This document shows positions 37,820 to 49,583 of a stretch of DNA of 64,000 bases, piece by piece. The stretch lies in the NCBI GenBank assembly GCA_026874595.1, contig CM049316.1:74677176-74741175 (forward strand), in the 5' to 3' direction. This DNA is from Sipunculus nudus. Lineage: Eukaryota; Annelida; Sipuncula; Golfingiida; Sipunculidae. A model generated the notes under the pieces. That model made no database searches. It saw only the letters and a list, made by a program, of their open reading frames with translations, and was not told where the DNA came from. Position 1 is the first letter of the stretch. The number at the start of each line of letters is the position of its first letter. A program made the translations under genes and the position numbers.

Positions 37820-37997
37820 CAGTCAAACCCCGCTTTGCAACCACCTCACAACCTCGATCACCCCAACAATTACGACCACCTTTCCTGGTCCCAAATATAC
37901 AATTCATGTAACTTAGAATTTCACAAATATGACCACCCCCCAAATTACGACCACTTTGGTCAGTCCCAAAGATGGTCATAATTGTGGGCTTCCACTG
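37820..37997. mobile_element. CAGT-ended MITE, copy 2 (178 bp, TA flanks)
   Basis: TA + CAGTCAAACCCCGCTTTGC ... GGGCTTCCACTG + TA. The inverted right end CAGTGGAAGCCC pairs with the left end. The interior is (ACGACCACC)-rich. It is exactly as long as the copy at 49647-49824. Confidence 0.6.
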
Positions 37998-38007
37998 TAT
38001 ATATACT

Positions 38008-38036
38008 CGTGTGTGTGTGTGTGTGTATATATATAC

Positions 38037-38083
<47 letters not shown>

Positions 38084-38143
38084 GAAAGAGAAAGTCCAAT
38101 GTCCCCCCTGATGGGTAGGGTTTGGGGGAAGGGGGGGGGGGGG
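38008..38143. repeat. (GT)n(AT)n microsatellite and poly-G
   Basis: (GT)n is followed by (AT)n up to about 38080, then a G-rich run near 38131-38143. Confidence 0.9.
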
Positions 38144-38279
38144 AGGGGGCACCCACTACCACTGTGGGATAAAAATTAAGATATGTAGTAATAAATAAAG
38201 AAATTAGGGGTCCTACTTTGCATTTATTATTTATTTTTTCTTAAAGTTGTTATTTTAAACCAATAATTAAAAAAAAATA

Positions 38280-38890
38280 ATTGTTTATTGTCATGTTTTT
38301 TTGGCCAAAACAACTACTAGAGGATGGGAGTTGGACAGTTTGATCCAGCTGAAGCCAACTAAGAGCTGGCTGGCTGCAGAGTTTGCCTCTCTTCAAACAT
38401 CCATAATTATACAGGGGCTTCAGTACAGCCAAGGTGTGACATGGTCACATAAAAACTTCAATAAAAACTACAGTTTTTGGTCAATTCCTTTCTAATTTCA
38501 GAATTTAGAAGCTAAAAACCTTACATGTGCATGAAATGAAAATTATATCAACAGACCTTACAGGGAAAAAATGTGCAACCGCAAAAATTGGACAAAATTC
38601 AAGGTACTGATTATATATTTATCCAAAAAACTTATTAAATTTGAAAAACTCAGATCTAATTTTCGGCATACAATCAAATCTTTTTCCTAAATAATTAGAA
38701 GGAACAAAGTCCTAGTGACCAAATTTACGGTATGGTATGAGATTTTGGGGACATCTAATTGTATGCCAAATTTCAGATTTGTAGGTGTAATGTTTTAAAA
38801 CGTGCCAGTTTAACGGACAGACAGACAGACAGCTGAAGGACAAAGGACCTATACATATACTGACTTATAGTCAGCAGAGCTTAAAGTGCA
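38280..38890 (+). mobile_element. Family C element, 3' fragment
   Basis: Matches the second half of the C elements: 'gctggctggctgcaga', 'cataaaaacttcaataaaaactac', 'cttacagggaaaaaatgtgc', 'gacatctaattgtatgcc', then ACGGACAGACAGACAGAC and the terminal hairpin GACTTATAGTCAGCAGAGCTTAAA. No 5' end was found. Confidence 0.6.
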
Positions 38891-39045
38891 CCAAAAGTAA
38901 AAAAAATACAAGTGGCACCACCAGTCTCAATGAACTGAAGACACCAATCATAACCAATAAACACACAGGGTTTCAGGCCACTTGATGAAACCACAGCTGA
39001 AAAACTGACAAAACTACTGTCATTTGTTCTCAAAAACAGAAAAAA
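38891..39045. repeat. GGTGGC..CCACC monomer and A-rich insertion site
   Basis: Contains GTGGCACCACCAGTCT and then ACTGACAAAACTACTGTCATTTGT..CTCAAAAA. An equivalent stretch (63395-63445) precedes the family D end at 63446, so two families have entered the same kind of site. Confidence 0.5.
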
Positions 39046-42000
39046 ACAAGGGACCTATGGGTCACGGCGCTCAGCTGTTATATATGATAAAAGAATATGA
39101 TTTAGAAATGAGGCACATGCTGGTTTTGTGTGGTAATAAGTATAAGCTGTATTATGAGTTGTTGTTGTTTAGCTTATGTATGATTTTGATAGTACCTTTG
39201 GAGACAGAGAAGAGAACTGATTTCATTTATTTTATTAACAAATGGAGTACTATTGTCGCACAGATTTTGACATGGCCATATATCTTATAAGCAGAACATA
39301 TAATATAAGAGTTTAACTATTTATTAAAAAAAATTACAAATATTGTCCCAGATATAATTTTTATTAAAAATAATAAGAGAATCGTATGATTTTTAAAATG
39401 AAATATAACTGAAATGATTATTAAAATAATATTAAAGAATATATTCATGAATGCAATCATGAATACATTTGGAAAGTAATTGCACTGGTATTCATATACT
39501 TTCATTTTTACCTGAATTCCCATTCTTTATGCAAGAAATTTTATAATGGAGTACATATTCATATTCGTATTTAAATACAATTGCAAAGTATTCCCACCAT
39601 GTCTGGTATTTATTCAGTTTTCACCAAACAATGGTGTTGAGAATCCAGAATGTACAAAATTCACACATTTAAATAATGATCATAAGTACCTGGTTTTATG
39701 GCTTTTATTTATATTAAAACAAAAATAAATGTGATATATTCATTTTGGACTAATTTCACATCAATGTACACACTAGACACAGTAGGAATCTAGATTAATA
39801 TTATCAACTGCATCTTTGTCTATTATTAATTTCCTTCATATGATCCCTAATGATTAGTAATGAATAATATGATTTACTTTTTTATTATTAAAATTTAACT
39901 GAACAAGGGACCCATGGGTCATGGCGCTCAGCTGTTATATAGGATAAAAAATATGATTTGGGAAACAGGCATATGCTGGTTTTGTGTGGTAATAAATATA
40001 AGCTTTATTATGAGTTGTTGGTGTTTAGCTTATGTAGATTTTGATAGTATTTTTGGAGACAGGGAAGAGGATTGATTTCATTTATTTTATTAACAAATGG
40101 AGTGCTATTGTCACACAGATTTTGACTTGGCCATATAACTTATAAGCAGCACATTTAATAAAAGAGTTTAACTATTTATTAAAATTTAATAACAAATATT
40201 GTGCCAATATAATTTTTATTAAAAATAATAAGACAATCAGATGATTTTTTTAATAAAATCTAACTGAACTAATTATTAAAATAATATTATAGAATATATG
40301 CATTCATGAATACATTTTGAAAGTATTTGCACTGGTATTCAAATACTTTCATTTTTACCCGAATTCCCATTCTTATGCAAGAAATTTTATAATGGAGTAC
40401 ATATTCATATTCATATACATTTGCAAAGTATTTGCACCATGTCTGGTATTTATTCAGTTTTAGCCAAACAATGATGTTGAGAATCCAGAATATAAACAAA
40501 GGACCCATGGGTCACGACAAAAGTTTGAAATTTTTGCAAATGCAAAATATGAAAAATATTCTATTGTAATGTTTTATATTTATATAAGCATATGAGAAGC
40601 TAAGAGGAAAGGGCCCTCCTACTTGGTTATAGTAAAGTTCTCAATATATGATTGCAAACTAATACTCTGACAAGACTGTCATGAAGAAAAACATTATAAG
40701 TTTTGAGATACTGTGATGCATATGAAAAATTTACAGATGGACAGGCAAGTGGACAGAATGGACTAATACCTTCATTTCACTTTCAAAGGAATAATGCATT
40801 TAAGTTTATATATAAGCCTATTTTTTTAGCATATCCACTTTTTTCATTAATAGTTTTTATCTGATTCATTTTTTTTATTTACAAGTGTTTTAAATTTGTA
40901 ATATAAAAGTGAAAATATAAGTTAAAATATTAGAATTCTAAGTTGCAATCATTATATATCCAGATTGTAGCTCACATTGGGTCATATTATTCATACACAT
41001 ATATTTTATTATTTTTAAATCAAATGTTTAAACTGAATGTAAAAGAAAATAATGCCACAACATGGCATCTACAAACTTATTCCTTGAATTCCTATTAAAA
41101 AGTTTTGCACATTGGAGTTTTCAGGACAAGCTTTATTTTATTCACCGAAATAAAATAAAAGATTTAGTAAATTTGATAAAATAAAAACATCTTTTCAAAT
41201 AAAGTATACACACTGTTGGTTGAATGAGGGACAAACAATATCATTATGCTAATTACAATCTCAGCTATAATTAATAACTGGAATTAATAGTCAATTTCAC
41301 ACCTGGTGAAGTTTTACTCTTCTGAAGTAAAGCATTACTTATCTGATGAACATCCATACTTTCATAGCAATACATCACTTTGTGGACACAATTAAATGTG
41401 CACTTTAATCATTGTAACCCTGGTGGTACAATACAAAATCTAAAATGTAGCATGTCCAAGAATAAAATAAAATACAGAAAATTATAACATTCATCTAGTT
41501 TATGCACCAGCTGGGGGGGGGGGGGGGGGGAGGGTTGAGTGCAGGGCAGAGGAGAAGCCTGCTAGTAGTGGCCAAGCTGGGTCAAGGCAAGCTGCCTGGG
41601 GTGGGTTACATAATGCAAGTGAAGGCTGTACTACTAGGTGGGCCAGATATAAACAACACTTGACATGGTGTATGAAAACTTGAATAAAAGCTACTCTTTT
41701 CAAACAATTTCTTTGAAATTTCAGATTTTAAAAGATTAAATCCTTATGTATATATGCTGTGAAAATTAAATCAACAGTGCTTACAGGGAAAAAACGTGCC
41801 ACTGCCAAAGTTGGACAAAATTTAAGGTATTAATTTTTTATTTATGCTAATAACTTGAAAAATTTGCAAAATTCAGATCTAATTTTGGGCAAACAATTGA
41901 ATCTTGATTAAATAAAGTTATATTCCTGAAAAAAAGTCTTCAGCTTCAGCAATTCTCATGTTAAGTGAGCAAATATATTTCCTGATTTTTAAAAAATTGC

Positions 42001-43943
42001 ATTATATTTGGGCCTATAACTTCAAAATAATACCCAATACTGACTTAATTTATTGTATGTGCACAGAAAATGTATGGAAGAATATGAATACTAAATATGA
42101 TCAAAAACAGATCAGTGGTTTGATATTAGGCAGACTTGAAGTGTAACAATTGCTTTTTTATGGAAAACAGAGGTTTTTCCTTAATATCTCGAAGGAATGA
42201 AGTTCTAATGACCCAATTTTCGGTATGGTAGGAGATTTTGGGGACATCTAATGGTATGCAGAATTTTGGATTCGTAGGTCCAACGGTTTTAAAACGTGCC
42301 CTGTTAACGGCCGGACGGACGACGGACAAAGGACCACAACTATAGCTCAGATGACTTATAGTCAGCTGAGCTAAAAATGCCATAGGTGACTGCATGGTGT
42401 TATTTGGAATACGTGACATTCTATCCATCGATACAAGATTCTTATATTATCAGTAACTGCAAGTTAATTCCCTATTATTATAAACTAACAAATTCCTTTT
42501 CTATTTTTCTTTAATTTGTTATTAAAAACAAATAAAAATTGATTAATTTATCGTTTATTGTTATGTTGTTGGTTAAAACCACTAGATCAGTTGGTTTGGA
42601 CACCTGGATCAATTGTGGCTGGCCATAAGCTGCCTGGCTGCCCAAGTATATGCCTCCCCTCAAGCGTGCATAATTTGCTGAAAGTTCAAAAAGGTCAACA
42701 TACAGGTGACTCAAGAGTGGCTGGAGAGAGCCAAGGTCTGACATGGTCTCATAAAACATTAATAAAAGCTACAATTTTTGGCCAATTTCTTTCAGCTTTC
42801 TAAACTAAAAAGCTGAAATCCATATGTGTGCATGATATGAAAATTAAATAAACGGAGCTCACATGAAACAAAAGTGAAATGGTCAAAGCTGAGCAAAATT
42901 TAAGGTACTAATTTTATATTTATACTAATAACTTATAAAATTTTAAAAATTCAGAACCAATTTTGGGTATTCAATTGAATCTTGATTAAATAATGTTACA
43001 TCCCTGACAAAAAATCTCTAGCTTCAGCAAGCCCCTTGTTAAGGGAGTAAATATATTTCTTGATTTTTTACAAAGTGCATAATGTTTGGGCCCATAACTT
43101 AAAACTACGCAATACTGATATCATTTCTGGCATGTGCACAGAGAATGTATAGAAAAACATGTATATTATATATAATTAAAGTCAGATCAGTGGTTTTGAT
43201 ATTAGGCAGTATTTAAGTGTAACAATGGGTTTTTATTTGAAAAATGAAGTTTTTCATTAATATCTACAGTTTTTGATCAACTGGTTTCAAATTTTTGGTG
43301 TTAACAGACAAAATGCTAACAAAAACATGCTGAGAAAATTAAATCCACAGTACTTACAGGAAAAAAACGTGCCATGGTCAAAGTTAGGCAAAATTCAAGG
43401 TACCATTTTTTTATTTTTGTTGATATTTTAAAAAATTTAAAAGATTTTGATCTAATTTTGGGTATACAATTTAATTTTGATTAATTAAAGTTATATTACT
43501 TGAAAAAAAGTCCATAGCTTTAACAAGTTTTGTGTTAAGTGATCAAATATCTTTCCTGATTTTTTACAAAATGCATTATGTTCTGGCCATAACTTTCTTA
43601 AATTATATAATACAGACATAATTTCAGGCATGTATTTAGGAACTATATAGAGGAATATTTATGCTAAATATGAGGAAAAACAGATTAGTGGTTTTGATAT
43701 TAGGCAGCCCTGAAGTGTAAAAATAGGTTTTTAATAAAAAATTGAGGTTTTTCCTTAATTTCTCAAAGGAACGAAGTCGCAAAGACCCAGTTTTCGGCTT
43801 GGTAGGAGATCTTGGGGACATCTAACACTATGCTGAATTTTGGATTCCTAGGACTTATGTTTTCAAAACGTGCCACATCTACGGACGGACGGACGGACAA
43901 CGGACCACGACTATAGCTCAGATGACTTATAGTCAGCTGAGCT
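39046..43943 (+). mobile_element. Family C element, left copy (CL), interrupted by a second C element
   Basis: The 5' end is ACAAGGGACCTATGGGTCAC, then GGCGCTCAGCTG. The 3' end is GGACGGACGGACGGAC..., then the stem-loop TAGCTCAGATGACTTATAGTC and GGCTGAGCT-like arm at 43912-43943. Without the nested insertion (39903-42372) it is about 2.4 kb and is colinear with 51912-56773. No open frame for a protein is seen. The layout (5' palindrome, subterminal inverted repeat, 3' hairpin, A/T-rich insertion point without target duplication) resembles Helentron-type non-autonomous elements (HINEs). Confidence 0.75.
39903..42372 (+). mobile_element. Nested family C element (C')
   Basis: Left junction ...AATTTAACTGA|ACAAGGGACCC; right junction CAGCTGAGCT|AAAAATGCCATAGG. 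The right copy of the host element has the uninterrupted site ...AATTTCACTGA|AAAATACCATAGG at 53260-53280, so this is an empty/filled pair. It is about 2470 bp. It holds a second C-type 5' end at about 40497 (ACAAAGGACCCATGGGTCAC), so it may itself be composite, and a ~19-base G run at 41513-41531. Confidence 0.8.
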
Positions 43944-45270
43944 AAAAATGTAAAAACTAAAAAAAAATACAGTTGGCGCCGCCAGTTTTTGGGAACTGAC
44001 AAAACTAATTATGGTCAATATTCAAGGCAAGATTTATGATAATCCATGCAGTAATTATCAAGATACTGGAGTTTTTGTATCAAATTTTTAATTATTTTAG
44101 GGGTAATTGCTCGGAGGATATAGGTTGTAGTGACCTAATTTCAGGTTTCCAAGGAGATTTTTTATTAGCCTACCTCAAAATTCAATTACAAGTTTCTTGG
44201 GTTAGCAGTTATGATTTGTGCTCTGCTAACTTACACCTGGACAGACAACGGACAAAGAGTCTTTCCTATACCTCAATTGACTTTAGGTCAGCCGAGCTAA
44301 AAACTAGCAGGAAATTATGTCATAAATGGAAAAAATATAGATGGTGCCATCAATCTCCAGATACCAATAAAACTAGTCAAAAACCATAACCATGCAAGGT
44401 TTCAGGACACTAGATGAAACCACAGATTTGAGACTGATGATTGCTGTCATCTGACGGTCCCATAAATATGAGAAAAATAAAGGTGTTGCCACCAGTCTTC
44501 AGCAGTCAATGAACCGGTCCATGAGCATGTAGCAGGGCAGGATTCATGGTAATCCATGCATTGATTATTGAGATACTGTAGTTTTTATATCAAATTCTTT
44601 CATAGTGACCTACTTTCAGGTTTCAAAAGAGATATTTTAAGGATGTCCCTGAATGTACAGTTAGAAGTTTCTATGTCTAACAGTTACAGTTTGTTCACTG
44701 CTAACAGACAGTCAAAGAGAAGGAAGACAGACAAAGGGCGATCTATATAGCTCAGCATAACTGAAAGCCAGCTGAGCGAATATTTACAGACTGCGCAGCA
44801 AGTTTAAAATTAAAAGTGAAGCTTTCCAAGATCAACATACATTGCAAATTTGTTGCATTCACTATCAAGGTATTTGAGTTTTCATATATGAAACTTAACT
44901 CAAAATGGTCCTCACATCCAACAACTTTAAATTGACATTTCTTAAGAACTGCATGGGCTTATTATAACATTCTTGCTGCAATATTAATGGTGTAGAGGAA
45001 ATGCATTATTTATGTTTTACTTAACAACACAAACTATTTGTTAATGACTTTGATCACCATAGTCTCTTACAGGATGCTATAAATCATGGTTTGTCCATTG
45101 CTCGGAGTATATAGGTCACTGAGACCTAATTTTGTGTTTCCATGGAGATTTCTCAAGTACCTTTAATGCTTTTATATTAGAAGGTCTTATGTTTAACTTT
45201 TTTCATTTGTGCCCTGTTAACAGATTGATGACCAGACAAAAGAAAGTCCATTGCTATAGCTCAGATGATT
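43944..45270 (+). repeat. Series of degenerate family C-type 3' tails
   Basis: Four units of 300-450 bp, each with 'aatccatgcagtaattatcaagatactg', 'ttttcaggtttcca.ggagat', a GGACAGACAACGGAC-like stretch and a decayed terminal hairpin. The hairpins lie at about 44270-44308 (GACTTTAGGTCAGCCGAGCTAAAAA), 44745-44780 and 45245-45270. GTTGGCGCCGCCAG at 43973 and GTTGCCACCAGTCTT at 44485 are core monomer variants. Confidence 0.55.
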
Positions 45271-45976
45271 TTTATTTGCCCGTCTTTCATGACAGGAAGT
45301 ATATAATGGTATACCCACAGTCCGTCGGTCTGTTAACTTTTAGTGTCATTGTGATAATTCACTGGGGCTTTGATGGATTTTCACGAAACTCACCATAATT
45401 ACTAACCAATAGATTACCTTGCCTGTGTTTTTGATTATGGGCAAAATCCAAGCATCTGTAATAAGGTCAGAGGGCACTAGGTTACTTTGTGGTGTCGCTG
45501 CGATAGATTTTGATCAAACTCAATAGAAGTTAGATTACCAGCAAAATCCACACATATTTAATGAGGTCAGAGGTCAATAGATTTTAGTGGCACCATGGTG
45601 ACTTACCAAAAATCTTATGGATTTTGATGAAACTTAAATACTTACCAATAGTTTTTCACCTTAATTTCATTCCCATCAATATTCACACGTATTTAATGAG
45701 GTCACCAGAAATATGACAGGCATATCATGCACCATTTGTGGTGGTCTTGTTTATTCAGCTCTGCTAATCACGTAGGAGACAGGATCCCTGTATTTTATTT
45801 TTAACAAAAATGGACATTACTGTAATTAGAACTGATTAGGAATATAAAGGTCCTTGATAGAGGCCCCAATGTCCTCAATAAGTCCCTATCTTTATTAGAT
45901 TTATTTATAAAATTTCGGAAAAAAAGTCCTATCAATCACTTGGGCTTATTTAAACCAACATGAAACTTAGGTGCAA

Positions 45977-45979
<3 letters not shown>
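45271..45979. repeat. Degenerate tandem units (TTTAATGAGGTCAGAGG...)
   Basis: The phrases 'aatgaggtcagaggtca', 'gattttgat(c/g)aaactcaa' and 'cacatatttaatgaggtca' recur three times between about 45370 and 45700. Nothing coding. Confidence 0.5.

Positions 45980-46032
<53 letters not shown>
45980..46032. repeat. (AT)n microsatellite
   Basis: Uninterrupted AT units. Confidence 0.95.
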
Positions 46033-46034
<2 letters not shown>

Positions 46035-47378
46035 TATAAATGAAAATGATGTGCGTGATGCTTAATTAACAATTCAAGGTATTTTAATTTGTAGAATCCT
46101 GTGTTTAATTTTGAAGCATGTACTAGTCTATGTTCCCCATTTAGATAATTAAGTTATCTATACTCCTGCATGCAAATAACTTTCAAATTTACTAGTATTT
46201 CTGAATAACCAGATTACATCTTTACAGCATATATGTATGTTCACTTTCCTCACAACAAGCATAACGGTGTTCTTACGCTCCAATTATGACAGTAATAAGA
46301 GCACCAAGAATACTACATACACATAATGCTTCGTGGAGATACCATCCCACAAAATACGCCGTCCAATAACCAAAACAAAATTTATCTATATGAATAACAA
46401 GAGAGATAAACTAATAAATTTTAGTTTTTTTTGTAAACATGACAAAGAGAAAAAAAAAGAATCTACAAAGTTTAGTCATTCATGGAATGTCACGAGGAGA
46501 AGCAAGCTGTAGGTTAGTGACCCATATGTGCAAGGAAGTGTAGACGTGAGTCAAAACATACCACTCCTGGAATTACAAACCTGCACTGACTTGACCCATA
46601 TAATCTAAACAAAATCAGACACTATCTAGTATATTCAAGCTTTAATTGTGAATGCTTACATTTGAAGGTAAATGTACAGACGGTTCATACTCATGTCATC
46701 TGTAGATCTTATTTCTGAAACTGATAAATGAGAGAAACAAAAACCAGTTTAGACAAAAAGCAAGTGCTAGTTAAATGTAAGATATTTATAAATGAGTTTT
46801 ATATGTGTGATTGTTTACACACTTTATAGTTGGCAGTTTAATAATACAGAGAGAAATACTCCCTTGGCTTTAACTTTACTAACCTCCTTTCAAAACTTCA
46901 TCACACACCCTCCCATGCCCACCTGTAAAAGGTGAGCCCCCTGACACTCTTGAAAAGAGCATGTCTGGTTTATACACACGTCCCTTTTGATTACTCACAT
47001 GCAGTTAAAACATTTATGATCTAACCTGAATTTGACATACATTACTAACACCTTCAAAGTCTTCACCAACTAAACTTTGGCTATAATGTGTAACAAATAA
47101 ACAAGATTTTTATATTTGGTGTTAGCAAACTTAATGAAATTTTTATATATACAAAAGTCACCCTTATTAAACAAAAGTATATACTAGTAATACCCCCATG
47201 CCTTGGTTCACTACGACAAAATGTGTAGTATCCTCATTCAAACAGTCACTTTATAGAACAGCACGAAGTTTGAACCACATGTCTTGACTAACAGATGCTT
47301 ATGCCGATCAATCCAACAATAAACTGGTAACATGAAACTGTCAATCATTGTAACCTGTCAATCATTATAACCTGTCAA
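46033..47378 (-). other. 3' flank / 3' UTR of the CaRF-type gene
   Basis: No AATAAA (minus strand) was found close behind the stop codon. ATTAAA-type variants are at about 46838 and 46641, and a canonical signal only near 45891. A short phrase (CCTGTCAATCATT) occurs three times at about 47337-47384, just before the stop. No other gene was recognised. Confidence 0.4.
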
Positions 47379-49583
47379 TCATTGTTTTATCTCCTCCTCC
47401 ACTGTGGTAACAGTTTCTTCTGCCATGACTTGTAGGTCATGTACATTTGAGCTGTATACGTGGTCACCGCTGGCACCGTAACATATCGGCACATCTACAA
47501 TCTCTGACATGGTCACCTCCTCCGCAGAGTCAGCAGGTTCTGCAGACGTATTTGACTCCTGCTTAGGAGTTAACACAGTTGTATCTGTCAAAACAGGGGC
47601 ACTAGTGACAGTGGAAGCAGTGACAGGTGAAATATTGGTATTTGCAGTTGTATTTAACTCCTGCTTGGGAATAAGCACAGTCGAATCTGACACCACAGGG
47701 GCACTAGTGACAACAGAAGCAGTGACAGGTGAAACTTGGGGTTTTGCAGCTGTATTTAAATCCTGCTTGGGACTTAACACAGTTGTATTTGTCATAACTG
47801 GGGCACTAGTGACAATAGGAGCAGTAGCAGGTGAAACTTCTTTTTTTTCTGGAGACTTTTTGGGCTGCATTTTTACTTGTATGTTTTCTAACGATATCTT
47901 CCCTTCCTTCATGTTTTTTAAGAATTCCTGAAGCTGTGCTTGGTTTTTCACCTTCAGAACTGTTCTTGTACCTGGTTTGTTCAGGTTTAACTGTTTAGAG
48001 ACTTTGGCTGCTTGTATGATGTTCAGGACTTCCAGCAGAGATGCTGATGGTGGCCCTATTGTAATGTTTTGAGATGACCCTTGACCTGACCCTTGACCAG
48101 AAGAGTCTGTACCAGAGACCAATTCTTTGCCAGATTCTGAGGGTGTCTTATTGATCTCATTTGAAGCGTTTTCCACACATGACTTAACCGGACTTTGAGT
48201 GACTTCAGCAGCAGTAACCTTTGACCCCTGTGTCCCAGGAATGGGAGTTAGTACAACAGACTGGCTGTTGGACCTTATTTTTTCTGGGGTCACATTTTTA
48301 TCCTTTATTATTTTCACGTGTATTGGTTTAGGGCCTTGCCCGGACACTTGTACAGGGGAGGAATTTGGAGCATTAGTCCATTTTGTTACATTCACAAGTT
48401 TAAAGGAGTTTCCTGATGGCTCCATAACTATACCACTAGTTTCTTCAACTTCTCCTTCAGGTTGAAAAATTAATATTGGTTCTGCCGCAGAGTTGGACAC
48501 TATTTGATTCTGTTGGGTGGATTCTGGTTTTGGTCTGATAGGCCTTTTAACAGTAGGTGGCGCTCCTTTAGCAGCTGGAGAGCCTGCCACATTGGGCAGC
48601 TGAGTGGTGACAACATTAGTTATCTGGTTACCAGCCAATGTAAACAGTGTGGCCTGGTTAAGAGCCTGTCCTGGACATGGCAGCACAGCTACCTGTCCGT
48701 TTAACATACTAGCCACACCTTTTGGCTGAGCGATGGCTGGAGCAGAGGCTGGAGCAGAAGCTGGTGCAGGAGCTTTAAGCCTTGTCACCATAACATCCTC
48801 CTTAACTACCTGCTCGTTCAGCTTCTTCTGTTGCACTAATTTTCTCTTCTTCGCTCTGTAATGAGCTCCTGGTGTCCAGTACTCCTTTTTTGGGTCGGGA
48901 TCTTCTTGCAGAACTTCCTCCTCAATGTTTTTGTCCTTTTTTGGTGATGAACCTTTCTGTAACAATGTATGGTCTTCTATAACTATGGTCTCTACTGCTT
49001 CTTGTACTTCCGAGTCTGAATTTACAACTGTGGAGGACACAATGGGGAGGACTTCACCGTCAATGATAACGCATTCCTGTGGATAGCGCGGGCGTTTTTT
49101 CGGTGGCGGTAACTCCTGACCTTCAGCCAAGCAGCGTTTAAGGGAGATGAACAAGCTCTGAAGGTTGTCCTTAAGCTGTTGTAAGATATTCTCATCTGAG
49201 AGGTAATATGTGGTGGAGAATATCTGATGAATAAGACAGCGGCACTCTCGTCGCTTCTTCCTCAGCACCAATCTAACTGCCTGCTCATCTGGGAGCTCTG
49301 TATGATCCATGTAGTTAAAATCATCTTCGTCACTCAGACTTTCGTCAGTGCCGAACAAAATTTTATCAACAGCACGTTGTACATGTTTCTTGGTTGGGAA
49401 GAACTTACGGTTCTGTTTTGGAGATATGCGAGTCTGCCCAGCAAACAGCTCCTTTTTAGCATAAAGCCTGACTTGCTTCGTTATCTCCAGAGTGTCTGTG
49501 TTTCCGTCCTGTAGAAGGTGTTCAACTTTTCTCATGATCAATGGGTCCAAGATGTTTTCGATTTTGCGCGAGTCTATGGCCTC
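47379..49583 (-). CDS. CaRF-type gene, last visible exon (734 codons)
   Basis: The acceptor AATTCCAG|GAGGCC puts the exon start at 49583 in phase 0. It codes EAIDSRKIENILDPLIM onward and ends at TGA 47381-47379. It carries the end of the ALS2CR8 domain (to about residue 75 of the exon), an acidic patch (SLSDEDDFNYMD), a predicted helical stretch with KKRREC, two basic clusters and a low-complexity C-terminus with a 3 x 34-residue repeat. Confidence 0.9.
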   Translation of the reverse strand, partial: EAIDSRKIENILDPLIMRKVEHLLQDGNTDTLEITKQVRLYAKKELFAGQTRISPKQNRKFFPTKKHVQRAVDKILFGTDESLSDEDDFNYMDHTELPDEQAVRLVLRKKRRECRCLIHQIFSTTYYLSDENILQQLKDNLQSLFISLKRCLAEGQELPPPKKRPRYPQECVIIDGEVLPIVSSTVVNSDSEVQEAVETIVIEDHTLLQKGSSPKKDKNIEEEVLQEDPDPKKEYWTPGAHYRAKKRKLVQQKKLNEQVVKEDVMVTRLKAPAPASAPASAPAIAQPKGVASMLNGQVAVLPCPGQALNQATLFTLAGNQITNVVTTQLPNVAGSPAAKGAPPTVKRPIRPKPESTQQNQIVSNSAAEPILIFQPEGEVEETSGIVMEPSGNSFKLVNVTKWTNAPNSSPVQVSGQGPKPIHVKIIKDKNVTPEKIRSNSQSVVLTPIPGTQGSKVTAAEVTQSPVKSCVENASNEINKTPSESGKELVSGTDSSGQGSGQGSSQNITIGPPSASLLEVLNIIQAAKVSKQLNLNKPGTRTVLKVKNQAQLQEFLKNMKEGKISLENIQVKMQPKKSPEKKEVSPATAPIVTSAPVMTNTTVLSPKQDLNTAAKPQVSPVTASVVTSAPVVSDSTVLIPKQELNTTANTNISPVTASTVTSAPVLTDTTVLTPKQESNTSAEPADSAEEVTMSEIVDVPICYGASGDHVYSSNVHDLQVMAEETVTTVEEEIKQ

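Noticed and set aside
47509-47931. 140-codon plus-strand frame with repeats
   Set aside because: Antisense of the in-frame tandem repeat in the CaRF-type last exon.
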